This document shows, piece after piece, positions 16,764-27,325 of a stretch of 64,000 bases of DNA (position 1 is the first letter of the stretch; each line of letters opens with the position of its first letter). Source of the DNA: Alphaproteobacteria bacterium (lineage in GTDB: Bacteria; Pseudomonadota; Alphaproteobacteria; Caulobacterales; Parvularculaceae); assembly GCA_016125425.1 (NCBI GenBank), contig WGLT01000009.1, positions 227,081 through 291,080 of the forward strand, written 5' to 3'. The notes under the pieces are model-generated. The model had not been told where the DNA came from. It searched no databases and saw nothing but the letters and a program-made list of their open reading frames with translations. The position numbers and the translations under genes are program-made.

Positions 16764-18554
16764 ATGAGCGATTACACGGCCCCTCTCGCCGACATGAAAT
16801 TCGTCGCGACGAAGCTCGCGGGTTTCGCCGAAATCGTCGCGCTCCCGGGCTCGGGCGATTTGAACGAGGAGTTGTTGGAGTCGATTTTTGAAGAGGGCGG
16901 AAAGTTTGCGTCCGGCGTATTGGCTCCGCTTAATCGGATCGGCGACCTGCAAGGCTCCAGACTGTCGAACGGGATCGTCAAAACGCCTGACGGATGGCGC
17001 AAGGCTTACAGGCAATTTATCGAAGGCGGCTGGAATGCGGTTCCCTTCGATCCTGATTACGGCGGGCAAGGCCTGCCTCAGCTCGTCGCAACCGCGCTCC
17101 AGGATATGTGGCATGCCGCGAATATGGCATTTGCGCTTTGTCCGATGCTGACGCAGGCGGCGGTGGAGGCGCTATCCAAATACGGCGCTCCGGAGCAAAA
17201 GGAAAAATATCTCGCCAAGCTCATATCCGGCGAGTGGACCGGCACGATGAACCTCACCGAACCGCAGGCGGGTTCCGATCTCGCCCGGGTACGGACGAAA
17301 GCTGTGAAGGAAGGCGATCATTACCGGATCACGGGGCAAAAGATTTTCATTACCTATGGCGATCACGACCTGACGGACAATACGATTCACATGGTGTTGG
17401 CCCGGACGCCGGACGCGCCTGAGGGCGTAAAAGGCATCTCGCTGTTTATTGTGCCGAAATTTCTTGTGGGCGATGACGGAGCGCTCACCGGCCGCAATGA
17501 CGTCAGGTGCGTTTCACTGGAAGAAAAGATGGGCATCCATGCGAGCCCGACAGCCGTCATGCAGTACGGAGAAAAGGAGGGGGCGATCGGCTATCTCATG
17601 GGAGAGGAGAATAAGGGCCTCGCTTACATGTTCACGATGATGAACAACGCCCGCCTCTCCGTCGGCCTTGAGGGCGTCGGCATTTGCGAGCGCGCATATC
17701 AGAAAGCCGCGTCATTCGCCCGCGAGCGCGTCCAGAGTCGCGCGATCGACGGCGACAATCCTGATCCGGTCGCCATCGTTCGCCATCCGGATGTGCGTCG
17801 GATGTTGATGACTATGCGCGCTTTGGCCGAGGCCGGCCGGGCGCTGGCCTATTACGCCGCCGGCAAGCTGGATATTGCGCGCCGCCATCCGGACGCGGAT
17901 GCGCGCAGCGCGGCCCAGTCGCGCGTCGATTTTCTCATTCCGATCGTCAAAGGATGGTGCACGGAAAACGGATCGGAGGCGGCGTGGAATGGCGTGCAGG
18001 TTCATGGCGGGATGGGTTATATCGAGGAAACCGGCGCCGCCCAGTTCATGCGCGACGCCAAGATCGCCGAGATCTACGAAGGAACCAACGGCATTCAAGC
18101 GAATGATTTGATCGGCCGGAAGCTCGCGCGGGACGGCGGCGAAGAAGCGATGCGGCTGATTGAAGAAGTGCGCGATCTCGACGGCGCTCTCTCTCGGGCC
18201 GGCGAGGATGTCAAAGGACTGCGCGCCGCCTTATCGCGCGGCGCCGCGTCTGTCGAAAAGGCGACAGCTTTCCTTCTGGAGCAGCATCGCGGCGATGTGC
18301 GCAACGCCGCGGCCGGCGCAGTGCCTTATTTGCGTTTGTGGGGCGTCGTCGCCGGCGGTTGGCTCATGGCGAAAGCGGCGCTTGCGGCGACAGACATGCT
18401 TGAATCGGGCGAGGGCGATGCGGAGTTTCTGAAAGCCAAGATCGCGACAGCGAAGTTTTTCGGAGAGCGAATCTTGCCGCGCGCTCTTGCTTATGAGGCG
18501 GAAGTCACAGCCGGCGCGCAATCGCTCATGGCGATCGCCGACGAGGCGCTGTAA
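16764..18554 (+). CDS. Acyl-CoA dehydrogenase, long (DmdC-like) type
   Basis: The 596-residue protein belongs to the roughly 600-residue acyl-CoA dehydrogenase branch that includes methylthiopropanoyl-CoA dehydrogenase DmdC. It starts with [12 protein letters not shown], has the flavin-binding block [39 protein letters not shown] and the catalytic-base region [13 protein letters not shown] (Glu about 439), and ends in the extra C-terminal helical domain. It oxidises an acyl-CoA to the 2-enoyl-CoA with FAD. The ATG is preceded by AAAAGGAAA. It is the first gene of an operon with icmF, 28 nt downstream. The substrate could be isobutyryl-, butyryl- or another short acyl-CoA linked to the mutase. 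DmdC activity itself is not implied. Confidence 0.88.
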   Translation: MSDYTAPLADMKFVATKLAGFAEIVALPGSGDLNEELLESIFEEGGKFASGVLAPLNRIGDLQGSRLSNGIVKTPDGWRKAYRQFIEGGWNAVPFDPDYGGQGLPQLVATALQDMWHAANMAFALCPMLTQAAVEALSKYGAPEQKEKYLAKLISGEWTGTMNLTEPQAGSDLARVRTKAVKEGDHYRITGQKIFITYGDHDLTDNTIHMVLARTPDAPEGVKGISLFIVPKFLVGDDGALTGRNDVRCVSLEEKMGIHASPTAVMQYGEKEGAIGYLMGEENKGLAYMFTMMNNARLSVGLEGVGICERAYQKAASFARERVQSRAIDGDNPDPVAIVRHPDVRRMLMTMRALAEAGRALAYYAAGKLDIARRHPDADARSAAQSRVDFLIPIVKGWCTENGSEAAWNGVQVHGGMGYIEETGAAQFMRDAKIAEIYEGTNGIQANDLIGRKLARDGGEEAMRLIEEVRDLDGALSRAGEDVKGLRAALSRGAASVEKATAFLLEQHRGDVRNAAAGAVPYLRLWGVVAGGWLMAKAALAATDMLESGEGDAEFLKAKIATAKFFGERILPRALAYEAEVTAGAQSLMAIADEAL

Positions 18555-18582
18555 CGCAATTTATTCGTCCTGGGAGGACATG

Positions 18583-21500
18583 ATGCCAGATGATGCCGGG
18601 GTCATCGAGCGAAGCGAAGCGAGCCCGCAGGAGGGCGGCGCGCCGGCGCGCGCAAACAAAGTGCGCTTCGTAACTGCAACGAGCCTTTTTGACGGGCATG
18701 ACGCCGCGATCAACATCATGCGGCGTATTCTTCAGTCATGCGGCGTTGAGGTGATTCACCTCGGCCATAATCGCTCTGTCGACGAAATCGTCGCCGCCGC
18801 CATACAGGAAGACGTGCAAGGCGTCGCCGTCAGCTCCTACCAGGGCGGGCATATAGAATATTTCAAATACATGATCGATCTCCTCAGGGAGCGCGGCGCC
18901 GGTCACATCAAGGTATTCGGCGGCGGCGGCGGCGTTATCGTCCGTGACGAGATCAAAGAGCTGCAAGCGTACGGCGTGGAGAGAATATATTCGCCGGAAG
19001 ACGGACAGAAAATGGGCCTGCAAGGCATGATCGAGGACATGATCGCCAGAGCGGACTTCGATCCGTTAGACGCGGGCCGAGCTTCGATCGGCGACCTTGA
19101 TAAGCCGCATTGGGCCGGCCTGGCCCGTTTTCTGACGCAACTCGAGCAAGGCGGCGTCGGCGCAGACGTCCTCGAGCAGCTCGAGCTTGCGGCGAGCCGG
19201 AGACCGCGCGCCCCGGTTCTGGGCGTCACCGGAACCGGCGGATCCGGAAAATCGTCCCTTTGCGACGAATTGATCACGCGCTTCCGAATGGATTCGAGCG
19301 CCTTTCGGATAGCGGTGCTTGCGATCGATCCGTCGCGACGCAAGTCGGGCGGGGCGCTTCTCGGGGATCGTATCCGGATGAATTCGATCAATGCGCCGGA
19401 AATATATTTCCGATCCGTCGCGACGCGGGAATCAGAGAGCGAGGTGCCGGCTTTCGTTCATCAGGCGGTCCGCGCGTGTCGCGTCGCAGGCTTCGATTTG
19501 ATCATCGTCGAAACGCCGGGAATCGGGCAGGGCAACGCCGCAATTGCAGAACTGGCGGACGTCTCGCTCTATGTCATGACCCCCGAATTCGGCGCGGCCT
19601 CGCAGCTTGAAAAAATCGACATGCTCGATTTCGCGGACATTATCGCAATCAACAAATTTGACCGGAAGGGCGCAGAAGACGCTCTGAGAGACGTGCGCAA
19701 GCAGGTGCAGCGCAATCGCGAGGCGTTCTCCACGCCGCCCGAGGAGATGCCCGTCTTCGGCGCGATCGCATCCAGATATCAAGACGATGGCGTAACCGGC
19801 CTGTATGTCGGCCTGCGCGAACAGCTTGCGGGCAAAGGGTTCGCGCTGCCGGAAACCCGGTTTGAAGCGAACGGGAAACGCATGCCGTCAGCTCGCGAGG
19901 CGATTTTGCCGCCAGCGCGTCAGCGCTATCTCGCCGAAATCGCCCAGGTCGTGCGTGATTACCATGCGAAGGCGTCGCATCAGGCGCGACTGGCCCGCGA
20001 AATCCAGCAGCTTGAGCGCTCCAAGGAGATGCTGGAGCAAGCAGGCGGGAATGCAGGCGATCTCGACAAGTTGATAGAAGCTCGCCGGGAGCGTCAGGAT
20101 CCGCGCGCGAGAAAGCTGCTTGCGGACTGGCCTAAAGTCAAACGGAGCTATTCCGGCGACGAATATGTCGTGAAAATTCGCGACAAGGAAATTCGCACGA
20201 AACTCACGCGCAAGACTCTTTCAGGAACCGAAATCCGCAAAGTCGTGCTGCCGAGATACGAAGATCACGGCGAATTGCTGACATGGATGCTGCGGGAAAA
20301 TGTGCCGGGCGCCTTTCCTTATACGGCCGGCGTTTTCGCCTTTAAGCGGGAGAGCGAAGACCCCACGCGAATGTTCGCGGGCGAGGGCGACCCGTTCCGA
20401 ACCAATGCGCGGTTCAAATATCTCTCGAAAGACTCCAAGGCGAAGCGGCTTTCAACGGCCTTCGATTCCGTCACTCTTTACGGTTTTGACCCCGACGAGC
20501 GGCCCGATATTTACGGGAAAATCGGCAATTCCGGCGTTTCCGTCGCGACTCTTGACGACATGAAGGCGCTTTTCGACGGCTTCGATCTGTGCTCGCCGGA
20601 AACGTCAGTCTCGATGACCATCAACGGGCCGGCGCCCATGATCCTCGCCATGTTCTTCAACACGGCGATCGATCAGCAGCTGGAAAAATTCGAAAGAGAA
20701 AACGGGCGCGCGCCTACAGAAGAGGAAGCCAACAAAATCCGCGAGTGGGCGCTGGAGACTGTTCGCGGAACCGTGCAGGCGGACATACTCAAGGAAGATC
20801 AGGGCCAAAACACCTGCATATTTTCAACCGAGTTCGCCCTTAAAATGATGGGCGATATCCAGGAGTTTTTCGTCGAACATCGCGTACGGAATTTCTATTC
20901 CGTATCGATCTCCGGCTATCACATCGCGGAGGCCGGCGCCAATCCGATTTCGCAATTGGCGTTCACATTGGCGAACGGATTCACTTTCGTGGAGTCTTAC
21001 CTCGCGCGGGGGATGAAGGTCGACGACTTCGCGCCGAACCTCTCCTACTTCTTCTCCAATGGAATGGATCCGGAATATTCGGTGATCGGGCGCGTCGCCA
21101 GGCGCATTTGGGCGATCGCCATGCGCGACAAGTATGGGGCGAACGAACGTTCGCAGAAGCTTAAATATCACATACAGACCAGCGGTCGGTCATTGCACGC
21201 CCAGGAGATGGATTTCAACGATATACGCACGACGCTGCAGGCTCTGATTGCGATATACGATAACTGCAATTCTCTGCATACAAACGCCTTTGATGAGGCG
21301 TACACAACCCCAACAGAGCATTCGGTGCGCCGAGCAATGGCGATCCAGATGATCATAAACAAGGAGTGGGGTCTCGCCCAGAACGAGAATCCCAATCAGG
21401 GCGCGTTCATAATTGACGAATTGACGGACCTGGTTGAGGAGGCCGTGCTTAAGGAATTTGAGCGCATCGCTGATCGCGGCGGCGTGTTAGGGGCGATGGA

Positions 21501-21861
21501 GACCGGCTATCAACGTGGAAAGATTCAAGAGGAAAGCCTCTATTACGAACACAAAAAGCACGACGGTTCGCTCCCGATTGTCGGCGTCAACACATTCGTC
21601 GATCCGAATGCGCCGGAACCGCCGCCGCCGCCTCTGCAGCGCTCGACATCCGAAGAGAAGGATAGCCAAATTAGGCGACTGAGGGAATTTCAGGCGCGAA
21701 ACCGTGAGCAGGCGGATGTGATGAAACAACGTCTGCGCGATGCGGTTGTGAATGGACAGAACGTATTCTCTGTTCTGATGGATGCGGTGCGATATTGTTC
21801 GCTCGGGCAGATTTCCAATACTCTGTTTGAGGTCGGCGGCCGTTATCGGCGAAACATGTGA
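18583..21861 (+). CDS. icmF: Fused isobutyryl-CoA mutase/G-protein chaperone IcmF
   Basis: The protein has 1,092 residues with three parts in the IcmF order. The B12-binding domain (about residues 30-165) has [15 protein letters not shown], supplying the cobalt-ligand histidine. The MeaB-like GTPase has the P-loop [12 protein letters not shown] (about 213-224), and NKFD near 357. The mutase barrel (about 560-1050) includes [16 protein letters not shown] and [14 protein letters not shown]. IcmF interconverts isobutyryl-CoA and n-butyryl-CoA with adenosylcobalamin; related reactions such as pivalyl-CoA to isovaleryl-CoA are known for the family. The second of two adjacent ATGs is preferred because GGAGG is then at five-base spacing. 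It follows the acyl-CoA dehydrogenase by 28 nt. An adenosyltransferase gene is nearby. Confidence 0.93.
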   Translation: MPDDAGVIERSEASPQEGGAPARANKVRFVTATSLFDGHDAAINIMRRILQSCGVEVIHLGHNRSVDEIVAAAIQEDVQGVAVSSYQGGHIEYFKYMIDLLRERGAGHIKVFGGGGGVIVRDEIKELQAYGVERIYSPEDGQKMGLQGMIEDMIARADFDPLDAGRASIGDLDKPHWAGLARFLTQLEQGGVGADVLEQLELAASRRPRAPVLGVTGTGGSGKSSLCDELITRFRMDSSAFRIAVLAIDPSRRKSGGALLGDRIRMNSINAPEIYFRSVATRESESEVPAFVHQAVRACRVAGFDLIIVETPGIGQGNAAIAELADVSLYVMTPEFGAASQLEKIDMLDFADIIAINKFDRKGAEDALRDVRKQVQRNREAFSTPPEEMPVFGAIASRYQDDGVTGLYVGLREQLAGKGFALPETRFEANGKRMPSAREAILPPARQRYLAEIAQVVRDYHAKASHQARLAREIQQLERSKEMLEQAGGNAGDLDKLIEARRERQDPRARKLLADWPKVKRSYSGDEYVVKIRDKEIRTKLTRKTLSGTEIRKVVLPRYEDHGELLTWMLRENVPGAFPYTAGVFAFKRESEDPTRMFAGEGDPFRTNARFKYLSKDSKAKRLSTAFDSVTLYGFDPDERPDIYGKIGNSGVSVATLDDMKALFDGFDLCSPETSVSMTINGPAPMILAMFFNTAIDQQLEKFERENGRAPTEEEANKIREWALETVRGTVQADILKEDQGQNTCIFSTEFALKMMGDIQEFFVEHRVRNFYSVSISGYHIAEAGANPISQLAFTLANGFTFVESYLARGMKVDDFAPNLSYFFSNGMDPEYSVIGRVARRIWAIAMRDKYGANERSQKLKYHIQTSGRSLHAQEMDFNDIRTTLQALIAIYDNCNSLHTNAFDEAYTTPTEHSVRRAMAIQMIINKEWGLAQNENPNQGAFIIDELTDLVEEAVLKEFERIADRGGVLGAMETGYQRGKIQEESLYYEHKKHDGSLPIVGVNTFVDPNAPEPPPPPLQRSTSEEKDSQIRRLREFQARNREQADVMKQRLRDAVVNGQNVFSVLMDAVRYCSLGQISNTLFEVGGRYRRNM

Positions 21862-22532
21862 CTCTTGATGAGGTAAAGGAAGCCGTCGCGGCGGCAGGAC
21901 TGGCCTATCGCGGCGCTTTTCATCCGGCGACAGACGACTTGCCGGAGGCCGAGCGCGCCGGAGTCGGCACGCTCATCCTGCTTGGCTTTGTCGGAAGCGG
22001 ACAGTGGGCCGTCTTTACAGCCTCGCCGGAATATCGCGATCAGCGGCCCGACCCGCTCGACCGTTGGTCGCATCGGGTGATTTCCGCGCTCGCTCGCCAG
22101 TTCCGAGCCAAGCCCTATTTCCCGTTTACGGCGCCTCTCATGCCGTTCGTCAAATGGGCCCGAAAAGCGGAAGCTGTATATCCGTCCGAGATCGGCATGC
22201 TGATCCACCCGGATTTCGGCTTGTGGCATTCCTGGCGGGGCGCGCTCGCCTTCAGGGAGACATTCGATCTGCCTTCGCGCGACGTGCGTCCGCGCCCCTG
22301 CGACGCATGCGTTGAAAAGCCATGTTTGTCAGTCTGCCCGGCTCACGCTCTGGGCGGCGGCGGCTCCTTTAACGCCGCCAGATGCGTTGCGCATATCCGT
22401 CGGCCGGAGGGCGCCGATTGCATGGAGCGAGCGTGCGCCGCGCGCCGCGCATGCCCGATTGGCAGAGCCTTTCAATATCCGCCTGAGCAAGCGGATTTTT
22501 ATATGCGCGCTTTTCGCGGCGGCTTAAACTGA
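21858..22532 (+). CDS. Small [4Fe-4S] ferredoxin-like protein translationally coupled to icmF
   Basis: The 224-residue protein begins at a GTG that overlaps the icmF stop by four bases (GTGA), a sign of translational coupling. The N-terminal 140 residues are tryptophan-rich without a motif I recognise. Then comes [14 protein letters not shown], a Cx2Cx4Cx3CP cluster motif, and a second cysteine-rich region with [15 protein letters not shown]. The layout recalls the ferredoxin part of epoxyqueuosine reductase-like proteins, but the catalytic domain of QueG is not evident. Coupling to a B12 enzyme suggests electron delivery for cobalamin reduction or repair (inference). A simple ferredoxin for the dehydrogenase is less likely, as that uses ETF. 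Confidence 0.75.
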   Translation: MTLDEVKEAVAAAGLAYRGAFHPATDDLPEAERAGVGTLILLGFVGSGQWAVFTASPEYRDQRPDPLDRWSHRVISALARQFRAKPYFPFTAPLMPFVKWARKAEAVYPSEIGMLIHPDFGLWHSWRGALAFRETFDLPSRDVRPRPCDACVEKPCLSVCPAHALGGGGSFNAARCVAHIRRPEGADCMERACAARRACPIGRAFQYPPEQADFYMRAFRGGLN

Positions 22533-22885
22533 CAGCGGGAAGCGCTCGGCCGTGAGCGGCGAGGACTCACCGATCGCCTCTCAAAACCGTTCGCGATGCA
22601 GACGCGGGTTAGAGGGGATAAAGGACGGATGAGAAGCGCTGCCGCGTCCTCTGACCGTGTCAATCATTCAGCGAGACCGTCGATCGGGGTTGATACTGAT
22701 CGGAAGGCCGATTTGCATACGAATATTCCGATGGCGCGGAAAGTTTGAAGGAGCGAGTGTGAGCGAACCCTGCATGGCCGATTGGTCTGCCCGCGGCGCG
22801 TAGGAGGGAAGCGGCGAGCCGCTTGGATCAACCGCCTCCGCTTTCGCCAACGGGCGGCCTGGAATCCCGGCTCCCGGGTTATAGT

Positions 22886-22901
22886 TTGCATCAATTTACA
22901 G
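22886..22901. promoter_or_regulatory. Distal operator of the permease-lacI operon (TTGCAT-N4-TTACAG)
   Basis: It matches the 16-bp element shared by the starch locus (TTGyAn-N4-TTACAn). Its centre is about 154 bases upstream of the permease start. Paired with the downstream copy, it could support repressor looping. Confidence 0.5.
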
Positions 22902-23018
22902 TCCCGCCCTCCTCACCAATAATGGGCTGGTCCTTAAGAATAGGAAGGAATTAATGGGTCTTATGGTCGGCCCTCAGCGGGTCAAAGGGCTCGACATTAG
23001 CGACTCGACGGACAATAA

Positions 23019-23034
23019 TTGTAAAAAGTTACAA
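23019..23034. promoter_or_regulatory. Proximal operator of the permease-lacI operon (TTGTAA-AAAG-TTACAA)
   Basis: This is the most symmetric copy of the locus element, with perfect 6-base arms around a 4-base spacer. It ends 13 bases before the GTG start and next to the ribosome site, so a bound repressor would block initiation or early elongation. Confidence 0.62.
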
Positions 23035-23047
23035 AAAGGGAGGGGGC

Positions 23048-24592
23048 GTGAACAAACCTGCAATGCGGTTCTGGCAAATCTGGAACATGTCGTTCGGCTT
23101 TTTCGGCATACAGATAGGTTTCGCGCTCCAGAACGCCAATGTCAGCCGGATTTTCCAGACGCTTGGAGCGTCGATCGACGCCTTGCCGATCCTGTGGATC
23201 GCGGGCCCTGTCGCCGGCCTGATCGTGCAGCCTCTGATCGGCCACTTCAGCGATCGCACCTGGACTCGGCTGGGCAGGCGAAGGCCTTATTTCCTCGCCG
23301 GGGCCGTGCTCGCCAGCCTGGCGCTTTTCATCATGCCGAACGCGCCCCATCTTTGGGCGGCGGCGCTGACTCTTTGGGTTCTTGACGCTTCAATCAATGT
23401 TTCGATGGAGCCGTTTCGCGCCTTCGTTGGAGACATGCTGCCGAGCGAACAGCGAACCACCGGCTTTGCGATGCAGACTCTGTTTATCGGCGCCGGCGCG
23501 TTGCTCGCGTCAACAGCGCCTTATGTCATGACTAATTTTCTGGGCGTCTCGAACGAGGCGGCGGCGGGCGAGATACCGGACGCCGTGCGTTTTTCCTTCT
23601 ATCTCGGCGGCGCTGCGTTCTTCCTCGCGGTGCTCTGGACGGTGCTGACAACGAAAGAATATTCTCCGGAAGACATTGCGAAATTCAGAGCGCGGGAGGC
23701 CCTTTCTTCTGAAATAGTCAAAATGACGTCGCAAAGACCTTCCCCCGCATTCTTTCTGCTGTGGGGCCTCGTTTTGTTGACAGTGGGACTCCTTGTCGAA
23801 CTCGCAGTTTTTAAACTTGCGGGCGACAAGCAGCTCTATGTCTTCGGCGGCGGCGTCGCCGCGTTGGGATTCGCTTTTATCGTCAATGCGGGTTTCATTC
23901 GGGCGCGCCGGGACGATCACTTTTTCAGCCAAATATTGGCTGACCTTATGTCGATGCCCGGCGCCATGAGAAAGCTCGCCGTCGTTCAGTTCTTTTCATG
24001 GTTCGGACTATTCCTGATGTGGATTTATACGACGGCGACTGTGACAAGCCGGCAATTCGGCGCGAGCGACGTAACGTCGAGCGCATATGCGAACGGCGCC
24101 GACTGGGTCGGCGTGCTGTTCGCGGTCTATAATGGCGTCGCCGCGCTCTACGCCTTCGTCCTGCCCGGGATCGCCCGTCGCTTCGGCCGACGTCGCATCT
24201 ATGCGTTCAGCCTTATTCTCGGCGCGGCAGGTCTTGCATCCTTCTTCGTAATATCAGACCCGAGGCTGTTGCTCGTCTCGGAAGTCGGGATCGGGATCGC
24301 CTGGGCGTCGATTCTGACCATTCCTTATTCCGTTCTGACCGATGCGCTTCCGCCGGCGAAAATGGGCGTCTATATGGGAATTTTCAACTTCTTCATTGTG
24401 CTGCCGCAGATTGTTGTGGCGGGGATCATGGGACCGATCGTAAGAGCATATTTCGGCGGCGACCCTGGCTGGGCGCTTGTGATCGGCGGGGGAGCGTTCT
24501 TGGTTTCGGCCTGCGCGATGGCCTTCGTCGGCGAAGGCGTGAAACGACCGCAAAACACGAAAGACGATGATGAAAAAATACTCACGGCTTGA
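23048..24592 (+). CDS. MFS/GPH-type disaccharide:cation symporter (SLC45/maltose-like)
   Basis: The 514-residue membrane protein has about twelve hydrophobic segments. It starts KPAMRFWQIWNMSFGFFGIQ, with the conserved loop GHFSDRTWTRLGRRRPYF and the NVSMEPFRAFVGDM block in the next helices. This pattern belongs to the sucrose/maltose GPH-SLC45 group, which takes up alpha-glucosides with protons. The GTG start has GGGAGGGGG just before it. The LacI gene begins 26 nt before its stop, so the two genes are co-transcribed. Context (three GH13 enzymes, GH97, TonB receptor) points to maltose or maltodextrin as the substrate, moved from periplasm to cytoplasm. Confidence 0.85.
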   Translation: MNKPAMRFWQIWNMSFGFFGIQIGFALQNANVSRIFQTLGASIDALPILWIAGPVAGLIVQPLIGHFSDRTWTRLGRRRPYFLAGAVLASLALFIMPNAPHLWAAALTLWVLDASINVSMEPFRAFVGDMLPSEQRTTGFAMQTLFIGAGALLASTAPYVMTNFLGVSNEAAAGEIPDAVRFSFYLGGAAFFLAVLWTVLTTKEYSPEDIAKFRAREALSSEIVKMTSQRPSPAFFLLWGLVLLTVGLLVELAVFKLAGDKQLYVFGGGVAALGFAFIVNAGFIRARRDDHFFSQILADLMSMPGAMRKLAVVQFFSWFGLFLMWIYTTATVTSRQFGASDVTSSAYANGADWVGVLFAVYNGVAALYAFVLPGIARRFGRRRIYAFSLILGAAGLASFFVISDPRLLLVSEVGIGIAWASILTIPYSVLTDALPPAKMGVYMGIFNFFIVLPQIVVAGIMGPIVRAYFGGDPGWALVIGGGAFLVSACAMAFVGEGVKRPQNTKDDDEKILTA

Positions 24593-25580
24593 GGACCTGG
24601 CGGAGATCGCAGGCGTTTCGATCGCGACTGTTTCCCGCGCGCTCAATGATCACCCTTCAGTGCGCGAAGAAACGAAGCGGCGAATCTGGAAGATCGCACG
24701 CGATCACAATTATTCATTTCGTCCGCATATGCCGGCCATATTGTCGGGCGCCGCGGCGACGATCGCAATCGTCGTGCCGACGCCTCAGGGGCGCGCCGGA
24801 AGCATCGCCGATCCGTTCTATCTCGAATTGATCGGGGGCGTGGGCGAGGCGGCGCGTGAGAGCGGCTGCGATATCTTGATCTCGCATGTGGCGCCGACCG
24901 ACTACGATGACCTCGCATCTCTCATGGAGACCAGTCGCGCAGACGGAGTGATATTCCTTGGACAGAGTTTTCTTCATGACCGCTTTAACAGGCTGTATCG
25001 CGATGACAAGCGGTTCATCGTTTGGGGCGCTGAGCTCTCCGGGCAACGTTACCCTTCGGTAGGCAGCGACAACATAAAGGGCGGAAGGCGAGCCGCTTCG
25101 CACCTCATTCGACTCGGCCGCAAGCGCATCGCGTTTTTCGGAGATATCGAGGCGCCGGAGGCGTTGCAGAGATATACGGGCTATGTCGATGCGTTAAGGG
25201 AAGCCGGTCTGAAGATCGACCCGGCGCTCGCGCCTCCCGTGCATTTCGAGGTCGAATCCGCAGAAGCGGCGGTCGAAACGATGATATCGCATAAAATCGC
25301 CTTCGATGGGATCTTCGCCGCGAGCGACCTTATTGCGCTCGGCGCGATTCGCGGTCTTCTGAAATGCGGGCGGCGCGTGCCGGATGATGTTTCTGTCGTG
25401 GGTTATGATAACGTGCTTTTGGCGCGCTACAGCCGGCCTTCGCTCACGACGATTTCCCAGGACATGGCCAAAGCCGGACGTCTGCTCGTTTCCAAGCTCC
25501 TTGCTTTGTCAGGCGGAAAGGAGGCGCAGTCGGAGCGCCTGCCGACCGAACTCATTGTTCGCGAATCCTGCGGCGCCTGA
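24567..25580 (+). CDS. LacI-family repressor of the maltodextrin locus
   Basis: The 337-residue protein has an N-terminal helix-turn-helix (LAEIAGVSIATVSRALNDHP) followed by the hinge and a periplasmic-binding-protein-like sensor domain (from about residue 60). The sensor ends with TELIVRESCGA, usual for LacI-family C-termini. The start overlaps the permease gene by 26 nt. Being inside the permease operon, it probably represses its own synthesis until a sugar such as maltose binds. The paired 16-bp elements at 22886, 23019, 29247, 35452 and 35590 are its likely targets. This regulator-site link is inferred from proximity and symmetry. Confidence 0.9.
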   Translation: MMKKYSRLEDLAEIAGVSIATVSRALNDHPSVREETKRRIWKIARDHNYSFRPHMPAILSGAAATIAIVVPTPQGRAGSIADPFYLELIGGVGEAARESGCDILISHVAPTDYDDLASLMETSRADGVIFLGQSFLHDRFNRLYRDDKRFIVWGAELSGQRYPSVGSDNIKGGRRAASHLIRLGRKRIAFFGDIEAPEALQRYTGYVDALREAGLKIDPALAPPVHFEVESAEAAVETMISHKIAFDGIFAASDLIALGAIRGLLKCGRRVPDDVSVVGYDNVLLARYSRPSLTTISQDMAKAGRLLVSKLLALSGGKEAQSERLPTELIVRESCGA

Positions 25581-25657
25581 TCCGGGCGAGAGACGTAAAG
25601 CGCGCCCTATCGTGCGGCCTGTCGGCGCCGTCCGTCCGCCCGGAGCAAAGGGGGCGG

Positions 25658-27325
25658 CTACGAGGGTTCGAACGCGCAGATGAAACCGGACAGCGGGGGC
25701 AGAATTTCGTCTTCATCTGAAACTGCCGACGATGCGTCCGACGTCGTCAGCAGGATGGAGCGTTTGCCGCTTCCAGGCGAAAACGATGCGGCTGAGCCTC
25801 CAAGGTTAAAGACGCAGATGACCGTTGAGTCCTCAAGCTTGCGGGCGAAGGCGAGAACGTTCTCAGGAGAGTCCAGAAATTCAACGTCGCCGTAACGGAG
25901 AGCGGGCGTCGTGCGCCGGATTTCAATTGCCCGGCGCACGAAGTTGAGCGTCGAATTGGGATCGGTCTCCTGTTGTGAAACGGCGAGAGGTATGTGCTCC
26001 GGATCGACCGGAAGCCAGGGACGCACGGAGGAAAATCCGCCATTGGGCGCATCCGAGCGCCAGGGGATCGGCGTACGAGCGCCGTCACGGCCAAGGGTTT
26101 GCGGCCAATTGACAATCGCTTCCGGGTCCTTGAGGTCTTCGAAGGAAACATGCGCTTGGGGAAGGCCAAGTTCTTCGCCCTGATAAATGAAGGCGTTGCC
26201 TCTGAGCGCAACGAGAAGCAGCGTCAAAAGTTTTGAGGACTTCAATCTGTCTTCGGGCTTCGACCAGCGGCTTACGGCGCGCGGCGCGTCGTGATTGGAG
26301 AACGCCCAAGACGGCCAGCCTTCATTCGGCGCGCCAGTCCAGGCCGACAGCGCACGGCGCGGCAGCTCCGGCGTCAATTCCTGCGCATAAAGGAAATCGA
26401 ATCCGTAGGCGGAATTCAGCCTTTTGCCGTTCTCAGTGAACGCTTTGATTTCCGCGAGCGGTTCGGGGCCGCCGACTTCGGCGACCGTAAAACAATCGCC
26501 ATATTCATCGGTTACCGAGCGGACACGCTCAAGGAATTTCGTAATGTCCGGGTGGGACATATTGTAGATATGACTTTGCATATCGTAGGGCCGCGCGAAC
26601 GTTCGTCCGTCTCTTGGAGACGGCGGATTATCGCGCAACAACGGGTCATGCATGCCGAAATTAATGGCGTCCAGACGAAAACCGTCGACGCCCCGGTCGA
26701 GCCAAAAGCGCGCGACATCGAGCAGCGCGTCCTGCACCTCCGGATTGTGCAGATTGAGATCGGGCTGGCTCGTCAGGAAATTGTGCAAATAGTACTGCCC
26801 GCGCCGTCCGTCCCAAGTCCATGCGCTGCCCCCGAAAACGGAAAGCCAGTTATTCGGCGGACTCCCGTCTGGTTTGGCGTCGGCCCAGACATACCAATCC
26901 GCCTTGGCGTTCATCCTGTCGAGACGGCTCTCGGCGAACCAGGCGTGTTGGTCCGATGTGTGAGAATAAACCTGATCGATTATGACTTTGAGGCCGAGCC
27001 GATGCGCGCGGTCAACGACGCGATCAAAGTCGGCGAGGGTCCCGAAGATCGGATCTACATCGCGGTAGTTCGAAACATCATATCCGAAATCATGCATCGG
27101 CGAGACGTAAAATGGCGAAAGCCAGATCGCGTCGACGCCAAGGCTGGCGACATATTCAAGGCCGTCCGCGACGCCCTTCAAGTCGCCCACGCCATCGTCA
27201 TTCGAGTCTCGAAAGCTGCGCGGATAGATCTGGTAAATGATCGCGCCGCGCCACCATTCGCGTCCGGTCTGCGCAACGGTCACTTTGCGGGCGGTCACGC
27301 GGTCCAGAAGGGAGCTGCCGCCCAT
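25658..27325 (-). CDS. GH13 alpha-glucosidase (oligo-1,6/alpha-1,4-glucosidase type), cytoplasmic
   Basis: The 555-residue protein has no signal peptide. GH13 conserved regions are intact: VIIDQVYSHTSDQH, GVDGFRLDAINF (nucleophile Asp), VAEVGG (acid/base Glu) and AFSNHDAPR. The N-terminus WWRGAIIYQIYPRSFRDSN is typical of exo-acting alpha-glucosidases (GH13_23-like). It should release glucose from imported maltose and malto-oligosaccharides. The ATG overlaps the stop of the upstream amylase gene as TGATG, with GTGGAG before it; an in-frame extension upstream overlaps the amylase gene and is rejected. Its 3' end is convergent with lacI, 77 nt away. Confidence 0.9.
   Translation of the reverse strand: MGGSSLLDRVTARKVTVAQTGREWWRGAIIYQIYPRSFRDSNDDGVGDLKGVADGLEYVASLGVDAIWLSPFYVSPMHDFGYDVSNYRDVDPIFGTLADFDRVVDRAHRLGLKVIIDQVYSHTSDQHAWFAESRLDRMNAKADWYVWADAKPDGSPPNNWLSVFGGSAWTWDGRRGQYYLHNFLTSQPDLNLHNPEVQDALLDVARFWLDRGVDGFRLDAINFGMHDPLLRDNPPSPRDGRTFARPYDMQSHIYNMSHPDITKFLERVRSVTDEYGDCFTVAEVGGPEPLAEIKAFTENGKRLNSAYGFDFLYAQELTPELPRRALSAWTGAPNEGWPSWAFSNHDAPRAVSRWSKPEDRLKSSKLLTLLLVALRGNAFIYQGEELGLPQAHVSFEDLKDPEAIVNWPQTLGRDGARTPIPWRSDAPNGGFSSVRPWLPVDPEHIPLAVSQQETDPNSTLNFVRRAIEIRRTTPALRYGDVEFLDSPENVLAFARKLEDSTVICVFNLGGSAASFSPGSGKRSILLTTSDASSAVSDEDEILPPLSGFICAFEPS

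Larger units (their letters stand above)
22533..23047. other. 515-nt regulatory gap upstream of the maltose-type permease
   Basis: No convincing gene is found in this stretch; short frames on both strands are arginine-rich. The right half is less GC-rich and contains two copies of the proposed LacI operator (22886 and 23019), 133 bases apart. A strong purine-rich ribosome site (GGGAGGGGG) precedes the GTG of the permease. The left half shows nothing I recognise. Confidence 0.5.

Noticed and set aside
25655..25680. GGTTCGAAC-like sequence resembling a tRNA T-arm
   Set aside because: It is the 3' end of the GH13 gene, and no acceptor, D or anticodon stems pair around it.
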